DNA of 64,000 bases from Chryseobacterium gleum (GCA_945882095.1 CAMCWF010000005.1:47841-111840); one strand, 5' to 3'; numbered from the stretch's first letter, positions 1-9,514 are shown. A program made the numbers and translations. The notes: generated by a model not told the origin, from the sequence alone.

Positions 1-478
1 ATTGAGACGGATGACCTGTATTTCCAAACCACCCTGTACCCTCAACGATTTGAAATAGGTTGCCATTCGGATCCTTAAGGAAGAACGCATAGCTTCCATC
101 AGGGGTTCTTTGCGGTTCAGAAATCACGTCGGCTCCCATCTTTTTCATGTAGCGATAAGATTCACGAACATTTTTAGATTTGATTTTGCACGCAAACAGT
201 CCTAAATCTCCCAATTGGATGTCGAAGGTTGGTTTTTCTGTATTTCTTGAAGTAAACTGCCAAATCTCAAAACCTCCACCCCCATTCATGCTAAGGGCCA
301 AGGTAGCGGTGCGCGCGTGAACTTTTCCTCCGGTGTATTTTGTCATCAAAGGAGCTTCAGCGGCCTCTTCAAATACACGAACATCAATGCCAAACATTTT
401 GCGGTACCATTGCCAAATCTCTTGTACGTTAGGTACACCAATTCCCATTTGTTGAATGCCGCAGATAATAGGTTCCAT
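1..478 (-). CDS. VOC/glyoxalase-fold family protein (3' end outside window)
   Basis: The minus strand is open from an ATG at 478 to the left window edge (159 codons), so the C-terminus is missing. The product opens MEPIICGIQQMGIGVPNV, which fits the first beta strand of a vicinal-oxygen-chelate (VOC) module. A second module motif, DGSYAFFLKDPNGNLFQIVE, is the usual signature of the second half, where the metal-binding Glu sits. No signal peptide is visible, so it is probably cytoplasmic. VOC proteins include glyoxalases, dioxygenases and resistance proteins, and nothing here selects a substrate. It is transcribed in the same direction as the phospholipase that ends at 509. The family call is good; the specific function is unknown. 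Confidence 0.75.
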   Translation of the reverse strand, partial: MEPIICGIQQMGIGVPNVQEIWQWYRKMFGIDVRVFEEAAEAPLMTKYTGGKVHARTATLALSMNGGGGFEIWQFTSRNTEKPTFDIQLGDLGLFACKIKSKNVRESYRYMKKMGADVISEPQRTPDGSYAFFLKDPNGNLFQIVEGTGWFGNTGHPSQ

Positions 479-508
479 GCTGATTAATTTTATACAAAAA
501 TAAAAATT

Positions 509-2830
509 CTAGCGAACGGCTCTCTCATTAAACAAGACATAACCGAAACTCACTTGGAAATTTAAGGGTTGTATTTGCAATGGAAAATAATTCAAAGTTG
601 CGCGTAAGGGACCTACCACGGTATGGTAAATGAGACTGGTAGCGCCTACCCACGTATTCCCTTTAAATGGTTTTGAATATTGAACACTTCCGTCAACTAG
701 CTTTTCAAGTTGGAGAAAGGGCTGGTAATAATAAACGTCCAAGCGGTATTCAATGGCTTTTCGGATGGGGACCACCAAATTCACCCCGAGGGCAACATGT
801 TGTGGAGAGCGGTATTCTTTGAGGAAAAAAGTCTCCAAGTCAGGTAGGACGGAGAGATTCGGCATGGCCAAAAGACTGGCTGTGTAGTTGGCAAAAAGCG
901 ACTGGGAGTTAAACATTCCCCTTGCATGAAGTCCCAAGTGGAAATGAGGTTGGGTTAAAAAATAGTATTGGGACTCTACGCTTAGGTTGATCCAATCGTG
1001 CTGTTTATTAACAATCGTGTCAAAAAGTGATGTTGTCCCTGGCGTCGTGTTCTCTGCTGCGGAAAGGTATTTAATTTTTGCACTGAAGTAATGACCTTCG
1101 GAAGCGAACTGCTTTCGATTGAGTGCATTGTCAACGATCTCATACGAGACCAAGGCCCCATTCAACTGGGTAGCATCGGTGGTGTCTGTACTTAAAAAGC
1201 TTGACGTTTGATAATAGTCATCTTCCAGGTTAAACCATCGAAAATCGAGTACCGCTTTGGAATTATTTAATATTGGATGTTTGATTTTTACGCCGTAATA
1301 CATTTCATTTTGAATCAAAAAGGAAGGCTTGATGTCTTCAAAAAACGTGGCGAAGCTTCGGTAATAATCCCATCGATTCATGACAAAATAAGCCGAGGCA
1401 GAGATGGGTAAAACACTGGGGATGTCAAGTCCAATTTCTCCTTTAACAGACCCGTAGAATTTCCCAAAGTAACTTTCAGCATGCACGAAGGAAGCCACTT
1501 CGCCGAGGTGTCTGTAGGTTAATCCCAAGAAGCCCGTATTCACCGGACGAGAGGATAGGTGTCCGCCAACATCCAATTTAAAAGGTTTGGCTTTGCGGAC
1601 AAAGAGCTTCAAGTTATAGGTAGAATCCTTTTTGAGGGTAAGCGTTGGGAAAAGGTAATCAATTTGCTGGGCAGCATACAAGCGATAGTAACGGTTTTCA
1701 AAATGTTTCAGCGAAACAACTTCATTCTTATGGGAACGAATCATCGATGCGTCCACATAATTCATTTTTTCTTTTTTGTGAAAATCGGTGGTAATTGAAC
1801 TGATTTGTATCGGCAGTATGTTGGCGCGAAACAGTGCACGCCGTTGAGTTAAGTCAGGCACTTTCACGTCATCGGGCAACATTTTTTGAATGGAGTCAAT
1901 GTATTTCAGCGTTTGAAGATACCCCTCTTGGATGGCTTTTTTGGCACCGTCAAAATCAAAAGTACTCACTGACATTTTAGGTTCAATGATGATTCCTTCG
2001 CTACAGGGCAAGGTATAATCGGTGGGTGTTCGAAGCATGTTTTCCAATAAGCCCATAAAATCTTGGACATCCGGTTTTTTGGCATTTTCGGAAACATTGC
2101 TGCCAATGATAAAATCTGGGTGGAAATCATGGTACATCACATTGATGGGAAAGTTGTTGTAGAGTCCCCCATCAAAATACACCACGCCATCAATTTTAAT
2201 TGGGTTGACATAAAAGGGATATGTCATAGACGCACGTACGGCCGCATTCAGGTCACCTTTGGAGAACGTAACAGATTTCTTATTGACCACATCTGCGGCC
2301 ACACATCGATAGGGTACAAAGAGTTGGTCAAAATTTTTGTCATTCGATGCAGATGGCAATCCCATGATTTTTAACATTTCGCAGTCCAAGAAGGAAGGCG
2401 TCACCAAATTCATTGGGATGGAGGTTTTAAGCAGTGAATCTGGGCGAAATGGGAAAGACAACATACTGGCATCAGGCTCATCTTCCCGAAAGAGGTATCT
2501 TCTTCCCGAGGGAATTTCCCCCATGGTCATTTGTTTAAATTGGGTACTCAATACATAGGCTTCCATTTCAGCGGGGGAATACCCACTTGCATACATGGCA
2601 CCTACCAATGCGCCGGCAGAAGTTCCACAGACATAAGAAATGGGGATGTTGTTTTCTTCTAGGGCTTTGATCACACCAATGTGCGCAAGCCCAGTTGCTC
2701 CGCCACCACTCAGCACGAGACCTACTTTAAACTGTGCAAGCGCATGGAATGACAACAGGATAAAAAATAAAATAAGGGTATGGTGGAGGGTACGCTTCAA
2801 AGTTGTTCTTTTGTACAAAAATAATTGCAA
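509..2830 (-). CDS. Patatin-like phospholipase fused to a BamA/Omp85-type beta-barrel (PlpD-like)
   Basis: This is a predicted outer-membrane lipolytic enzyme of up to 773 residues. After a signal peptide ending near FHALAQ comes the patatin domain. It has the oxyanion motif LSGGGATGLAHIGV, the nucleophile elbow GTSAG and the catalytic Asp motif DGGLYNNFP, giving the Ser-Asp dyad of patatins. The remaining 400 or so residues are rich in alternating aromatic strands and end in FGYVLF, typical of a surface-antigen (BamA-like) barrel. In the PlpD family the barrel anchors or exports the lipase (family knowledge). The start is uncertain: there is no ATG before the patatin motif, and both 2830 and 2800 are TTG codons. 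The 2800 start gives a more compact signal peptide. The gene is divergent from the RNA methyltransferase, with almost no gap. Confidence 0.88.
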   Translation of the reverse strand: MQLFLYKRTTLKRTLHHTLILFFILLSFHALAQFKVGLVLSGGGATGLAHIGVIKALEENNIPISYVCGTSAGALVGAMYASGYSPAEMEAYVLSTQFKQMTMGEIPSGRRYLFREDEPDASMLSFPFRPDSLLKTSIPMNLVTPSFLDCEMLKIMGLPSASNDKNFDQLFVPYRCVAADVVNKKSVTFSKGDLNAAVRASMTYPFYVNPIKIDGVVYFDGGLYNNFPINVMYHDFHPDFIIGSNVSENAKKPDVQDFMGLLENMLRTPTDYTLPCSEGIIIEPKMSVSTFDFDGAKKAIQEGYLQTLKYIDSIQKMLPDDVKVPDLTQRRALFRANILPIQISSITTDFHKKEKMNYVDASMIRSHKNEVVSLKHFENRYYRLYAAQQIDYLFPTLTLKKDSTYNLKLFVRKAKPFKLDVGGHLSSRPVNTGFLGLTYRHLGEVASFVHAESYFGKFYGSVKGEIGLDIPSVLPISASAYFVMNRWDYYRSFATFFEDIKPSFLIQNEMYYGVKIKHPILNNSKAVLDFRWFNLEDDYYQTSSFLSTDTTDATQLNGALVSYEIVDNALNRKQFASEGHYFSAKIKYLSAAENTTPGTTSLFDTIVNKQHDWINLSVESQYYFLTQPHFHLGLHARGMFNSQSLFANYTASLLAMPNLSVLPDLETFFLKEYRSPQHVALGVNLVVPIRKAIEYRLDVYYYQPFLQLEKLVDGSVQYSKPFKGNTWVGATSLIYHTVVGPLRATLNYFPLQIQPLNFQVSFGYVLFNERAVR

Positions 2831-2840
2831 AATCGACGTT

Positions 2841-4001
2841 ATGCCGTTGTCGGAATCAGAAAGTCATCAAAACTTAACAATCACCTTAAAATGTTTTTAC
2901 GGCTTTGAAGCCGTACTCAAAGAAGAATTGGAAGAATTGGGGTACAAAAACATTACCCTTTCCAACCGTGCCGTAGGACTAAAAGGGACTTGGTACGATG
3001 TCTATTTCCTTAACTTGCATGCTCGGTGTGCGATCAGTGTGTTGGTAGAAATAGCCCGTTTTCCTTTTCGAGAAGAGAAGGACATCAGCCATGCCGCTAT
3101 GAGCATTCAATGGTCAAACTGGTTTAATGAACAACAAACCTTTGCCGTTAAAGGCGCAATTCAAACGAAAAAAGTTAACAATACCCACTATCCCTATTTA
3201 TTGGTCAAGGACGCCATCGTGGATCATTTTCGAGACAGTGGAAAAGAACGCCCGAACATCGACATCAAGCACCCTAAAGTGGTCATTGATTTATATGTAA
3301 CAGACAATGAAGGCATTATATCCATCAACACCAGCGGACTTCCGCTGTTTCAACGTGGATATCGAAATTCTGTGGGCGTTGCTCCCTTAAATGAAGTGGT
3401 GGCTGCGGGATTAATACGTCTTTCGGGATGGGATAGAAAAACGCCATTTTACGATCCTTTTTGTGGCTCTGGCACCCTACTTATTGAAGCAGCCTTGTTG
3501 GCTTGTGACATTCCTTCTAACATCGAAAGAACACATTATGCTTTTAAAAATTTAAGCTCCTACCAACCCGAAATGTGGGAAGAAATTCATGGGAAAGCGC
3601 AAAAGGTGATACGGGCATTGCCTTGTCCAATTTCTGGCTCAGACCACTCAGATGAAATGGTCTTAAAATGCCGTAGAAACCTCCGCGGATTTTCGTTTGG
3701 AAGGTTCATAAACATTGAAGCTAAAGATTTTAGGGAGGTGGAAAAATCCGATGCCATCAAATTCATTGTGACAAATCCACCCTATGGAGAAAGAATAGAA
3801 ATTGAAGAAGCAGACATGTACGGGCACTTTGGAAGTTGGTTGAAACACGAACAAACAGGAAGCACGGCATGGATCATCAGTGCTTTTGACGAAGGAATGA
3901 ACCAAATTGGACTGAAAGCCGAAGCGAAATACCAAGTGTATAACGGGGATTTGGTTTGCAGTTTCCGCAAGTTTGTCACCTACGAAGGGAGTAAGAAATA
4001 G
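2841..4001 (+). CDS. THUMP-domain class I SAM-dependent RNA methyltransferase (RlmL N-half-like)
   Basis: The 386-residue product probably methylates a guanine N2 in 23S rRNA. It resembles the N-terminal half of RlmL/YcbY and stand-alone YpsC-type enzymes. The N-terminal 160 residues form a ferredoxin-like plus THUMP region (KCFYGFEAVLKEELEELGY at the start). The catalytic part carries the SAM motif FYDPFCGSGTLLIEAAL and the N-methyltransferase motif VTNPPYGERI. An in-frame extension back to 2640 exists but lies opposite the signal-peptide coding of the phospholipase, so I take the ATG at 2841. It ends 145 bp before the RAYT remnant, and the first repeat unit begins 7 bp past the stop. Confidence 0.9.
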   Translation: MPLSESESHQNLTITLKCFYGFEAVLKEELEELGYKNITLSNRAVGLKGTWYDVYFLNLHARCAISVLVEIARFPFREEKDISHAAMSIQWSNWFNEQQTFAVKGAIQTKKVNNTHYPYLLVKDAIVDHFRDSGKERPNIDIKHPKVVIDLYVTDNEGIISINTSGLPLFQRGYRNSVGVAPLNEVVAAGLIRLSGWDRKTPFYDPFCGSGTLLIEAALLACDIPSNIERTHYAFKNLSSYQPEMWEEIHGKAQKVIRALPCPISGSDHSDEMVLKCRRNLRGFSFGRFINIEAKDFREVEKSDAIKFIVTNPPYGERIEIEEADMYGHFGSWLKHEQTGSTAWIISAFDEGMNQIGLKAEAKYQVYNGDLVCSFRKFVTYEGSKK

Positions 4002-4007
4002 CAATCA

Positions 4008-4076
4008 CCTAGGTGCGGGATTCTCATTGTTTGGGATGGATTATCTCCTAGGTGCGGGATTAATCCCGCACCTAGG
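4008..4076. repeat. REP-like palindrome, unit 1 (half unit plus full 30-bp palindrome)
   Basis: A half unit CCTAGGTGCGGGAT begins at 4008. A linker (TTCTCATTGTTTGGGATGG) leads to a perfect 30-bp palindrome at 4047-4076, with arm CCTAGGTGCGGGATT and its exact complement. The same palindrome and linker recur downstream of the neighbouring transposase remnant, as expected for REP elements mobilised by RAYT transposases. Confidence 0.85.
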
Positions 4077-4145
4077 AAGTGATTTACCATAGAATGCTTG
4101 TTAAAATCAAACGATTTCATTAAATTCAATAGAAAAATTGAACGA

Positions 4146-4579
4146 ATGTCTAAATCATTTTCCCGAATTTGGGTTCATGCCGTTTGGTCCACAAAAAGAA
4201 GAAAACCCACAATCGATTCAAACCTTGAACCATAACTATTTAATTTCACAAGGAAGAATTAATTAAAATGGGATGTAAAGTAAGCATTGTCAATGGCATG
4301 CCAGATCATGTTCATTGTTTATTCGCCATCAATCCTCAGGTTTCAATTACAGACATCCTAAAACAGATTAAGGGAAGCAGCGCGTATTATGTCAATTCAA
4401 ATGATTTAACCGAAGAAAAATTGATTTGGCAGCGTGGATTCGGTGTATTTGGTGTTTCGCATTCCGCTGTAGATAAAGTCTATGAATACATTCGATTTCA
4501 AAAGGAACACCATAGAGAACAAAACTCAGTTACGGAATATGGCAATTTGGTAGCATTTAGGTGTGAGTTTATCTCCTAG
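4146..4579 (+). pseudogene. REP-associated tyrosine transposase (RAYT, Y1/IS200-like), frameshifted
   Basis: The C-terminal 103 codons (4268-4579) encode a Y1 transposase. They contain the HUH motif in GMPDHVHCLFAI and a C-terminal helix VYEYIRFQKEHHRE that carries the nucleophilic Tyr. The N-terminus of the family is found just upstream in another frame: an ATG at 4146 opens MSKSFSRIWVHAVWSTKRRK and stops at 4235. Between the two parts, stops occur in the frames that would join them, so the gene is broken by at least one indel. The TAG stop lies inside the next REP palindrome (4575-4604), tying gene and repeat physically together. It is probably inactive, although a short product from the ATG at 4268 would keep the HUH motif. 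Confidence 0.82.
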
Positions 4580-4604
4580 GTGCGGGATTAATCCCGCACC
4601 TAGG
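4575..4604. repeat. REP-like palindrome, unit 2 (perfect 30 bp)
   Basis: This is an exact copy of the palindrome at 4047-4076, with arm CCTAGGTGCGGGATT and its complement. The transposase stop codon TAG lies within its first bases. Confidence 0.88.
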
Positions 4605-4605
4605 A

Positions 4606-4668
4606 AATGCACGGTATTCTCATTGGTTGGGATGGATCATCTCCTATGTGCGGGATGAATCCCGCACA
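4606..4668. repeat. REP-like unit 3 (linker plus degenerate palindrome)
   Basis: The linker TATTCTCATTGGTTGGGATG is followed by a 22-bp inverted repeat at 4647-4668 (TGTGCGGGAT, two-base centre, ATCCCGCACA). The outer bases have diverged from units 1 and 2, but the compensating change on both arms keeps the hairpin. Confidence 0.8.
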
Positions 4669-4675
4669 CAAGAGC

Positions 4676-4719
4676 ACACAGTATTCTCATTGGTGTGGGA
4701 TTAATCCCGCACCAATGAG
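4676..4719. repeat. REP-like unit 4, possibly acting as a terminator between convergent genes
   Basis: The inverted repeat 4686-4719 (arm CTCATTGGTGTGGGATT) has a single G:T-type mismatch. It has extended into the linker sequence, so the stem is 17 bp. It ends 10 bp before the citrate synthase stop codon. A hairpin here would sit between the RAYT remnant and gltA and may help end transcription, though no clear T-run follows. Confidence 0.7.
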
Positions 4720-4729
4720 TTAGCGCATT

Positions 4730-6016
4730 CTATCGCTCTTCGATGTTAATGTAATCTCTTTTGGTGAACCCTGTATAGATTTGACGAGGACGACCAATCG
4801 GCTCTTTGTTCTCCGTCATTTCTTTCCATTGCGCAATCCATCCTGGGAGACGACCTAATGCAAACATCACGGTGAACATATCGGTTGGAATGCCTAACGC
4901 TTTGTATATAATTCCTGAATAGAAATCAACATTTGGATACAAGTTTCTCGCTTTGAAATACTCATCTTCCAAGGCCACTTTTTCTAGTTTTTTGGCGATG
5001 TCAAGCAATGGATCATTGATTCCCAATTTGATTAACACTTCGTCACACGCTTTCTTGATAATGGTCGCTCTTGGATCGAAGTTTTTATACACCCTGTGAC
5101 CAAAGCCCATTAAACGGAAAGGATCTTGCTTGTCTTTTGCTTTTGCTACCCACTTGTCGACGTTTCCGCCATCTGCTTGAATTTGCTCCAACATTTCAAT
5201 AACCTCTTGGTTTGCACCACCGTGTAGTGGACCCCAAAGTGCGGAAATACCTGCGGAGATGGTAGAATACAAGTTGGCATTGGAAGAACCTACGATTCTT
5301 ACCGTAGAGGTTGAGCAATTTTGCTCGTGGTCTGCGTGAAGAATCAGCAAAGTATTAAGTGCTGAAATAACGACAGGATCAACATGAAACGCTTCTGTTG
5401 GCATGCCGAACATCATATAAAGGAAGTTTTTTACATATCCGTATTCGTTTTTTGGATACATAAATGGATGACTCAAAGAGTTTTTGAAAGACCAAGCCGC
5501 AAGCGTAGGTAATTTCGCAATCAACCTGTGAACGGTAAGGTTCTTCATGTCAGCACTGCGATTTGGGTCCAGTGATTCCGGATAAAAGGTAGACAACGAA
5601 GAAATCATGGAAGACAACACGCCCATTGGGTGCGCTTTTGCTGGATACGCTTCAAAGAAACGTTTCATGTCTTCGTGAACAAGTGTATGCTTTTTAATGC
5701 TGTTCTCAAATTCATCCAATTGCTTGGTCGTTGGCAAAGCACCATAAATCAATAGGTAGGAAACTTCTAAAAAAGTCGCTTTTTCAGCCAACTGCTCGAT
5801 GGGATACCCGCGGTAATGTAAAATACCTTCTTCTCCATCTAAGAAAGTGATGGCGCTTGTGGTGGCTCCGGTGTTTTTGTATCCGGTATCCAAAGTTACA
5901 TAACCGGTAACATCTCTCAGCTTAGAAATATCGATGGCTTTTTCATTTTCTGTTCCTACAATAATTGGCAATTCGTAAACTTTACCGTCCAATTCTATTT
6001 TAGCGACCTCACTCAT
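4730..6016 (-). CDS. gltA: Citrate synthase (type II)
   Basis: This 428-residue enzyme condenses acetyl-CoA and oxaloacetate to citrate in the TCA cycle, in the cytoplasm. The length and the N-terminal beta-rich extension fit the hexameric type II enzymes. The catalytic residues are present: His in LHADHEQNCSTSTVR, His in GPLHGGANQEV and Asp in YPNVDFYSG. The oxaloacetate-binding segment GFGHRVYKNFDPRA is also intact. It starts at an ATG at 6016 (MSEVAKIELDG). It is followed on the same strand, upstream, by a peptidase gene 108 bp away, and its 3' end abuts the REP-like array. Confidence 0.97.
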   Translation of the reverse strand: MSEVAKIELDGKVYELPIIVGTENEKAIDISKLRDVTGYVTLDTGYKNTGATTSAITFLDGEEGILHYRGYPIEQLAEKATFLEVSYLLIYGALPTTKQLDEFENSIKKHTLVHEDMKRFFEAYPAKAHPMGVLSSMISSLSTFYPESLDPNRSADMKNLTVHRLIAKLPTLAAWSFKNSLSHPFMYPKNEYGYVKNFLYMMFGMPTEAFHVDPVVISALNTLLILHADHEQNCSTSTVRIVGSSNANLYSTISAGISALWGPLHGGANQEVIEMLEQIQADGGNVDKWVAKAKDKQDPFRLMGFGHRVYKNFDPRATIIKKACDEVLIKLGINDPLLDIAKKLEKVALEDEYFKARNLYPNVDFYSGIIYKALGIPTDMFTVMFALGRLPGWIAQWKEMTENKEPIGRPRQIYTGFTKRDYINIEER

Positions 6017-6124
6017 ATATTTATTACATTAAAATTTCCCGCCTAATTTACTAAAGAAAATTGGTTTGAATCATTGAATGCGAAGAAACTTCAAACAAAT
6101 TTCACATTGCTTTATAATGGCTCC

Positions 6125-8284
6125 TTATAAATTTTTCAGAATGTAATCATACATCATTGAGTATAAGTGATTTCGGGTATTCCCACCATAGATTCCATGG
6201 TTTTTATTCGGGTATGCAAAAAAGTCAAATTGCTTGTTTGCTTTCACCATTGCCGTTACCATGTCCATGCTGTTTTGGAAGTGTACATTGTCATCCGCTG
6301 TCCCGTGAATCAACAGGTATTTACCGGATAGTTTCTCACAGTAATTTATAGGTGAATTGTCATCGTAACCCTTTGGATTCTCCTGTGGTGTCCGCATAAA
6401 TCGCTCTGTATAAATGTTATCGTAATACCGCCAATTGGTAACCGGTGCAACCGCTATTGCCATTTTGAAAACGTCGGCTCCTTTCGTGATGCAAGAAGAG
6501 GACATAAACCCTCCATAACTCCATCCCATGATTCCTATGCGCGATTTGTCTACATAAGGCATGGTTTGAAGGTATTTTGCCGTACCAATTAGGTCTTCGG
6601 TTTCGAGTTTACCCAATTGCAAGTAGGTGCATTTTTTAAATGTGCTTCCCCGAAATTGTGTCCCCCTTGGATCCACTGAAACCACCATGTATCCACTTTG
6701 CGCAAGCAATTGGTGGTACATAAAATTGTTCCCATCCCACCGATTCGCTACTTCGTTGTGACCGGGTCCACCATAGACATTCATGTACACCGGATATTTC
6801 TTCGTTTCATCGAAATTCTTTGGTAAAATTACCCAAGCATTCAACGCGGTACCATTCACCTCAAATTGCTTAAATTCCTTTGTTGGCAGTGTCAATTTAG
6901 CCAATTTCTCCACGAGTTCGTGGTTGTCTTCCAATAGGCGAATTACAGCTCCTTCCGAATTATATAACTTCAATACAGGAGGTTGGTTGGCGGTGGAGAA
7001 TGTACCTACAAAATAGGCCATTCCCTTTGTGAAATCGGCATCCATTGTACCTTCCATAGGAGAAAGTGTTTTTACTTCTTTACCAATTAGATCGGTTCGA
7101 CACAATACTTTAGAGATACCTCCTTGGGAGGATTTGGAAAAGAAAATGTGCAATCCATCGGAAGAAATGCCATACAAATCAATTACATCCCCGTCTCCAG
7201 AACCGACAGCCGAAATGGATTGGTCGTATCCTATTTTATACATTTGATTGAAGCCGGATTTTTCCGAACAAATCAACAAGCCTTTGTTTTCTGGCAAAAA
7301 GAAAAGGTTTTCATTGACGTCGACGTAGGTATCGCTATGGTCAATATATAGCAATGAATGTTTCGGTGTTTTACCTGAGAAATCAAATCGATGATAGGTC
7401 AAAGAATCCTGATGCCTGTTCATGGTTTGTAGAATCAAATCATTGGAGACATTTGACCACGCTATCCGTGGGATGTACTCATACCTACCTAAGGTCAACG
7501 CCTTTACCTTGGCATTTCCAATGTTTACCACGTGTGCGGTGACTTTTGAATTATCCTCACCTGCTTTCGGGTATTTGTATTTATATGCATCTGGGTACAA
7601 TTCGCCATAAAAGTCAATGGAAAAATCGCGAACATCTTTTTCAATGAACTTTAAAAAGGCAATGGTTTTAGAATCGGGTGACCAATCGTAGGCTTTGGTT
7701 ATGGAGAATTCTTCTTCGTATACCCAATCGGTGGTACCGTTGATGATTTTGTTTCTTTTCCCATCGGTGGTTAACTTGGTGAAACTGCCTGTTGCAAGGT
7801 TTTTAACGAAGAGGTCATTCCCATGAATAAAAGAGACATATTTTCCATCGGGTGAATATTCCGCCAAGGTTTGCGGTGCATGTTGTTCGGAAAGTGGCTC
7901 GAGCTTCCTTGTTTTAAGGTCGAATAAATAGTATGTTGCCGTATAGCTTCTTCGATAAATCTGGTTAATCTTGGTCATCAGCAAAACCTTTGATTCGTCT
8001 TCGTTAAAAGAATAATCCTCAATTTCAATGACCTCTCCTTTCCAATGTACTTCTTCCGAGTTAATTAAAAGGGTTCCTTTTTCATCCGGTGTTAAAATGG
8101 AATAGGTCAATACGGAACCATTCTCATCGAGTCCGGTGTAATGAATACCGTCTTTCAAGGAATTAAAACCCTCAAACCCTTTGGTTCTGTAATCATAGGT
8201 TTTCCAAATGTTGGATACGCTGATGTCTTGCGCGTCGAAGCTAAAAATCAGGAATGAGAAAAATAAGAAGTAAACTGCTTTCAT
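6125..8284 (-). CDS. Prolyl oligopeptidase family S9 (DPP-IV-like) exported peptidase
   Basis: This serine peptidase probably removes Xaa-Pro dipeptides from peptides in the periplasm. I place the start at ATG 8284, which gives MKAVYFLFFSFLIFSFDAQ, a clean signal peptide. An ATG at 8314 is also in frame. Residues of roughly 60-450 form a DPP-IV N-terminal beta-propeller; the segment WVYEEEF matches the substrate-binding Glu-Glu motif of DPP-IV. The alpha/beta-hydrolase domain has nucleophile Ser in GWSYGGFMSS, Asp in HGTADDNVHFQ and His in NKNHGIYGG. At 719 residues it is the usual length for the family. The gene is divergent from the lamin-tail gene, with a 132-bp shared upstream region. Confidence 0.93.
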   Translation of the reverse strand: MKAVYFLFFSFLIFSFDAQDISVSNIWKTYDYRTKGFEGFNSLKDGIHYTGLDENGSVLTYSILTPDEKGTLLINSEEVHWKGEVIEIEDYSFNEDESKVLLMTKINQIYRRSYTATYYLFDLKTRKLEPLSEQHAPQTLAEYSPDGKYVSFIHGNDLFVKNLATGSFTKLTTDGKRNKIINGTTDWVYEEEFSITKAYDWSPDSKTIAFLKFIEKDVRDFSIDFYGELYPDAYKYKYPKAGEDNSKVTAHVVNIGNAKVKALTLGRYEYIPRIAWSNVSNDLILQTMNRHQDSLTYHRFDFSGKTPKHSLLYIDHSDTYVDVNENLFFLPENKGLLICSEKSGFNQMYKIGYDQSISAVGSGDGDVIDLYGISSDGLHIFFSKSSQGGISKVLCRTDLIGKEVKTLSPMEGTMDADFTKGMAYFVGTFSTANQPPVLKLYNSEGAVIRLLEDNHELVEKLAKLTLPTKEFKQFEVNGTALNAWVILPKNFDETKKYPVYMNVYGGPGHNEVANRWDGNNFMYHQLLAQSGYMVVSVDPRGTQFRGSTFKKCTYLQLGKLETEDLIGTAKYLQTMPYVDKSRIGIMGWSYGGFMSSSCITKGADVFKMAIAVAPVTNWRYYDNIYTERFMRTPQENPKGYDDNSPINYCEKLSGKYLLIHGTADDNVHFQNSMDMVTAMVKANKQFDFFAYPNKNHGIYGGNTRNHLYSMMYDYILKNL

Positions 8285-8416
8285 CGAAAATATATTTTCA
8301 CGAAAATAATACATTCTCCTAGGAAAAGAAATCTTAATGTTTTCTTAAACTGACTAGGGGGGCATTAATTAAAAAATCATGATTAATTTTACACTTTGAA
8401 TAAATAAAATTCTATT

Positions 8417-9478
8417 ATGAAAAAAATCTTTACCCTATTGACTTTGGTGCTTTCACTTTCTATGTTCGCACAATCCAATTGTTCTGAATTGTTTATTTCT
8501 GAATACGTTGAAGGTTGGTCAAACAACAAAGCGTTGGAAATTTACAATCCCACCAACCAAAGCATTAACCTAAGCGGTTATTTTGTGGTAAGGTATTCAA
8601 ACGGTTCAGCAACAGCGACCAAATCAAACGCGGTACAATTAACAGGAACCATCGCAGCACACAGTGTTTATGTTGGTGTGTTGGAGAAATTAGACACTGC
8701 AGGTACAGGTCAAGAGGCTCCGGTTTGGGATTCATTGCAAGCGCGTGCGGATGGTTTTTATTGTGCAGTATACAATACGTCAAATGCTTGGTATTGGAAT
8801 GGAAACGATGCAGTGGTTTTAGCAAAAGGTAATCTTCAAGGATTAAGTGCCTCAACGGTTATCAATCCAGCAAACGTACCTGGATTTGCCTTGGTTGACA
8901 TCTTTGGAAAAATTGGTGAAAACCCAGCAAACGAAACAGGTTCTTCTGCAGGAAATGACGGTGCTTGGTCATCTACCTTCCCTTTCAACAACGGTGCGGG
9001 TGCACAAATCACAAAAGACCATTCAATGATTCGCAAGTCTTCCATTCAAAAAGGAGTTGTAAGCATGGTTGCGTTTTTTGATCCAATGTTGGAATGGGAT
9101 ACCATCCCTGCTGTCATTGTTAGATTGGATATCAATGGCGATACTGTTTTAAGTCAAAGCGGCAACCCAATCCTTGACGGGAATTGGAATTCATTGGGAT
9201 ACCACAACTGTCAGTGTAACCCTGCTTCAACTGAAGAAATTGGAGACGTTGCTTACAGCATCTACCCAAATCCTTCGAATGGTGCTTTGTACATTAAAAA
9301 TGCATCCAACATCAAGAATTTCCAAGTAATCAATGCAATGGGTCAAGTATTGTCCACCCAAAACAATCCAAACTTAGATTTCTTGTCCTTCCAAATTGAT
9401 GGCGCAAGAGGCGTGTATTTGGTAAAAATAAATACCAAAGACGGTCACCAAGAAATTCGAAAAATCATCATTCGATAA
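8417..9478 (+). CDS. Secreted lamin-tail-domain (LTD) protein with T9SS sorting domain
   Basis: The 353-residue product has a signal peptide (MKKIFTLLTLVLSLSMFAQ). An Ig-like lamin-tail domain follows at about residues 23-140, with the typical LFISEYVEG...NKALEIYNPTNQSINLSGY pattern. The C-terminal 80 residues, beginning IYPNPSNGALYIKN and ending with a basic tail, are a type A T9SS sorting signal, so the protein should reach the cell surface or medium. LTD proteins often accompany secreted nucleases and phosphatases, which matches the genes that follow. The upstream region has TACACTTTG at 8391-8399, one base longer than the TAnnTTTG promoter pattern. Confidence 0.88.
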   Translation: MKKIFTLLTLVLSLSMFAQSNCSELFISEYVEGWSNNKALEIYNPTNQSINLSGYFVVRYSNGSATATKSNAVQLTGTIAAHSVYVGVLEKLDTAGTGQEAPVWDSLQARADGFYCAVYNTSNAWYWNGNDAVVLAKGNLQGLSASTVINPANVPGFALVDIFGKIGENPANETGSSAGNDGAWSSTFPFNNGAGAQITKDHSMIRKSSIQKGVVSMVAFFDPMLEWDTIPAVIVRLDINGDTVLSQSGNPILDGNWNSLGYHNCQCNPASTEEIGDVAYSIYPNPSNGALYIKNASNIKNFQVINAMGQVLSTQNNPNLDFLSFQIDGARGVYLVKINTKDGHQEIRKIIIR

Positions 9479-9484
9479 ATAAGT

Positions 9485-9509
9485 ATCCCGCTCAGGCGGG
9501 ATTTTTTTT
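9485..9509 (+). terminator. Rho-independent terminator or attenuator hairpin
   Basis: The hairpin ATCCCGC-TCAG-GCGGGAT is followed immediately by eight T residues. It lies after the LTD stop and only a few bases before the ATG of the TonB receptor at 9515. Confidence 0.9.
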
Positions 9510-9514
9510 GACCT

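Noticed and set aside
2640..2840. N-terminal extension of the RNA methyltransferase frame
   Set aside because: It lies antisense to the phospholipase signal peptide, and the family N-terminus starts at 2841.
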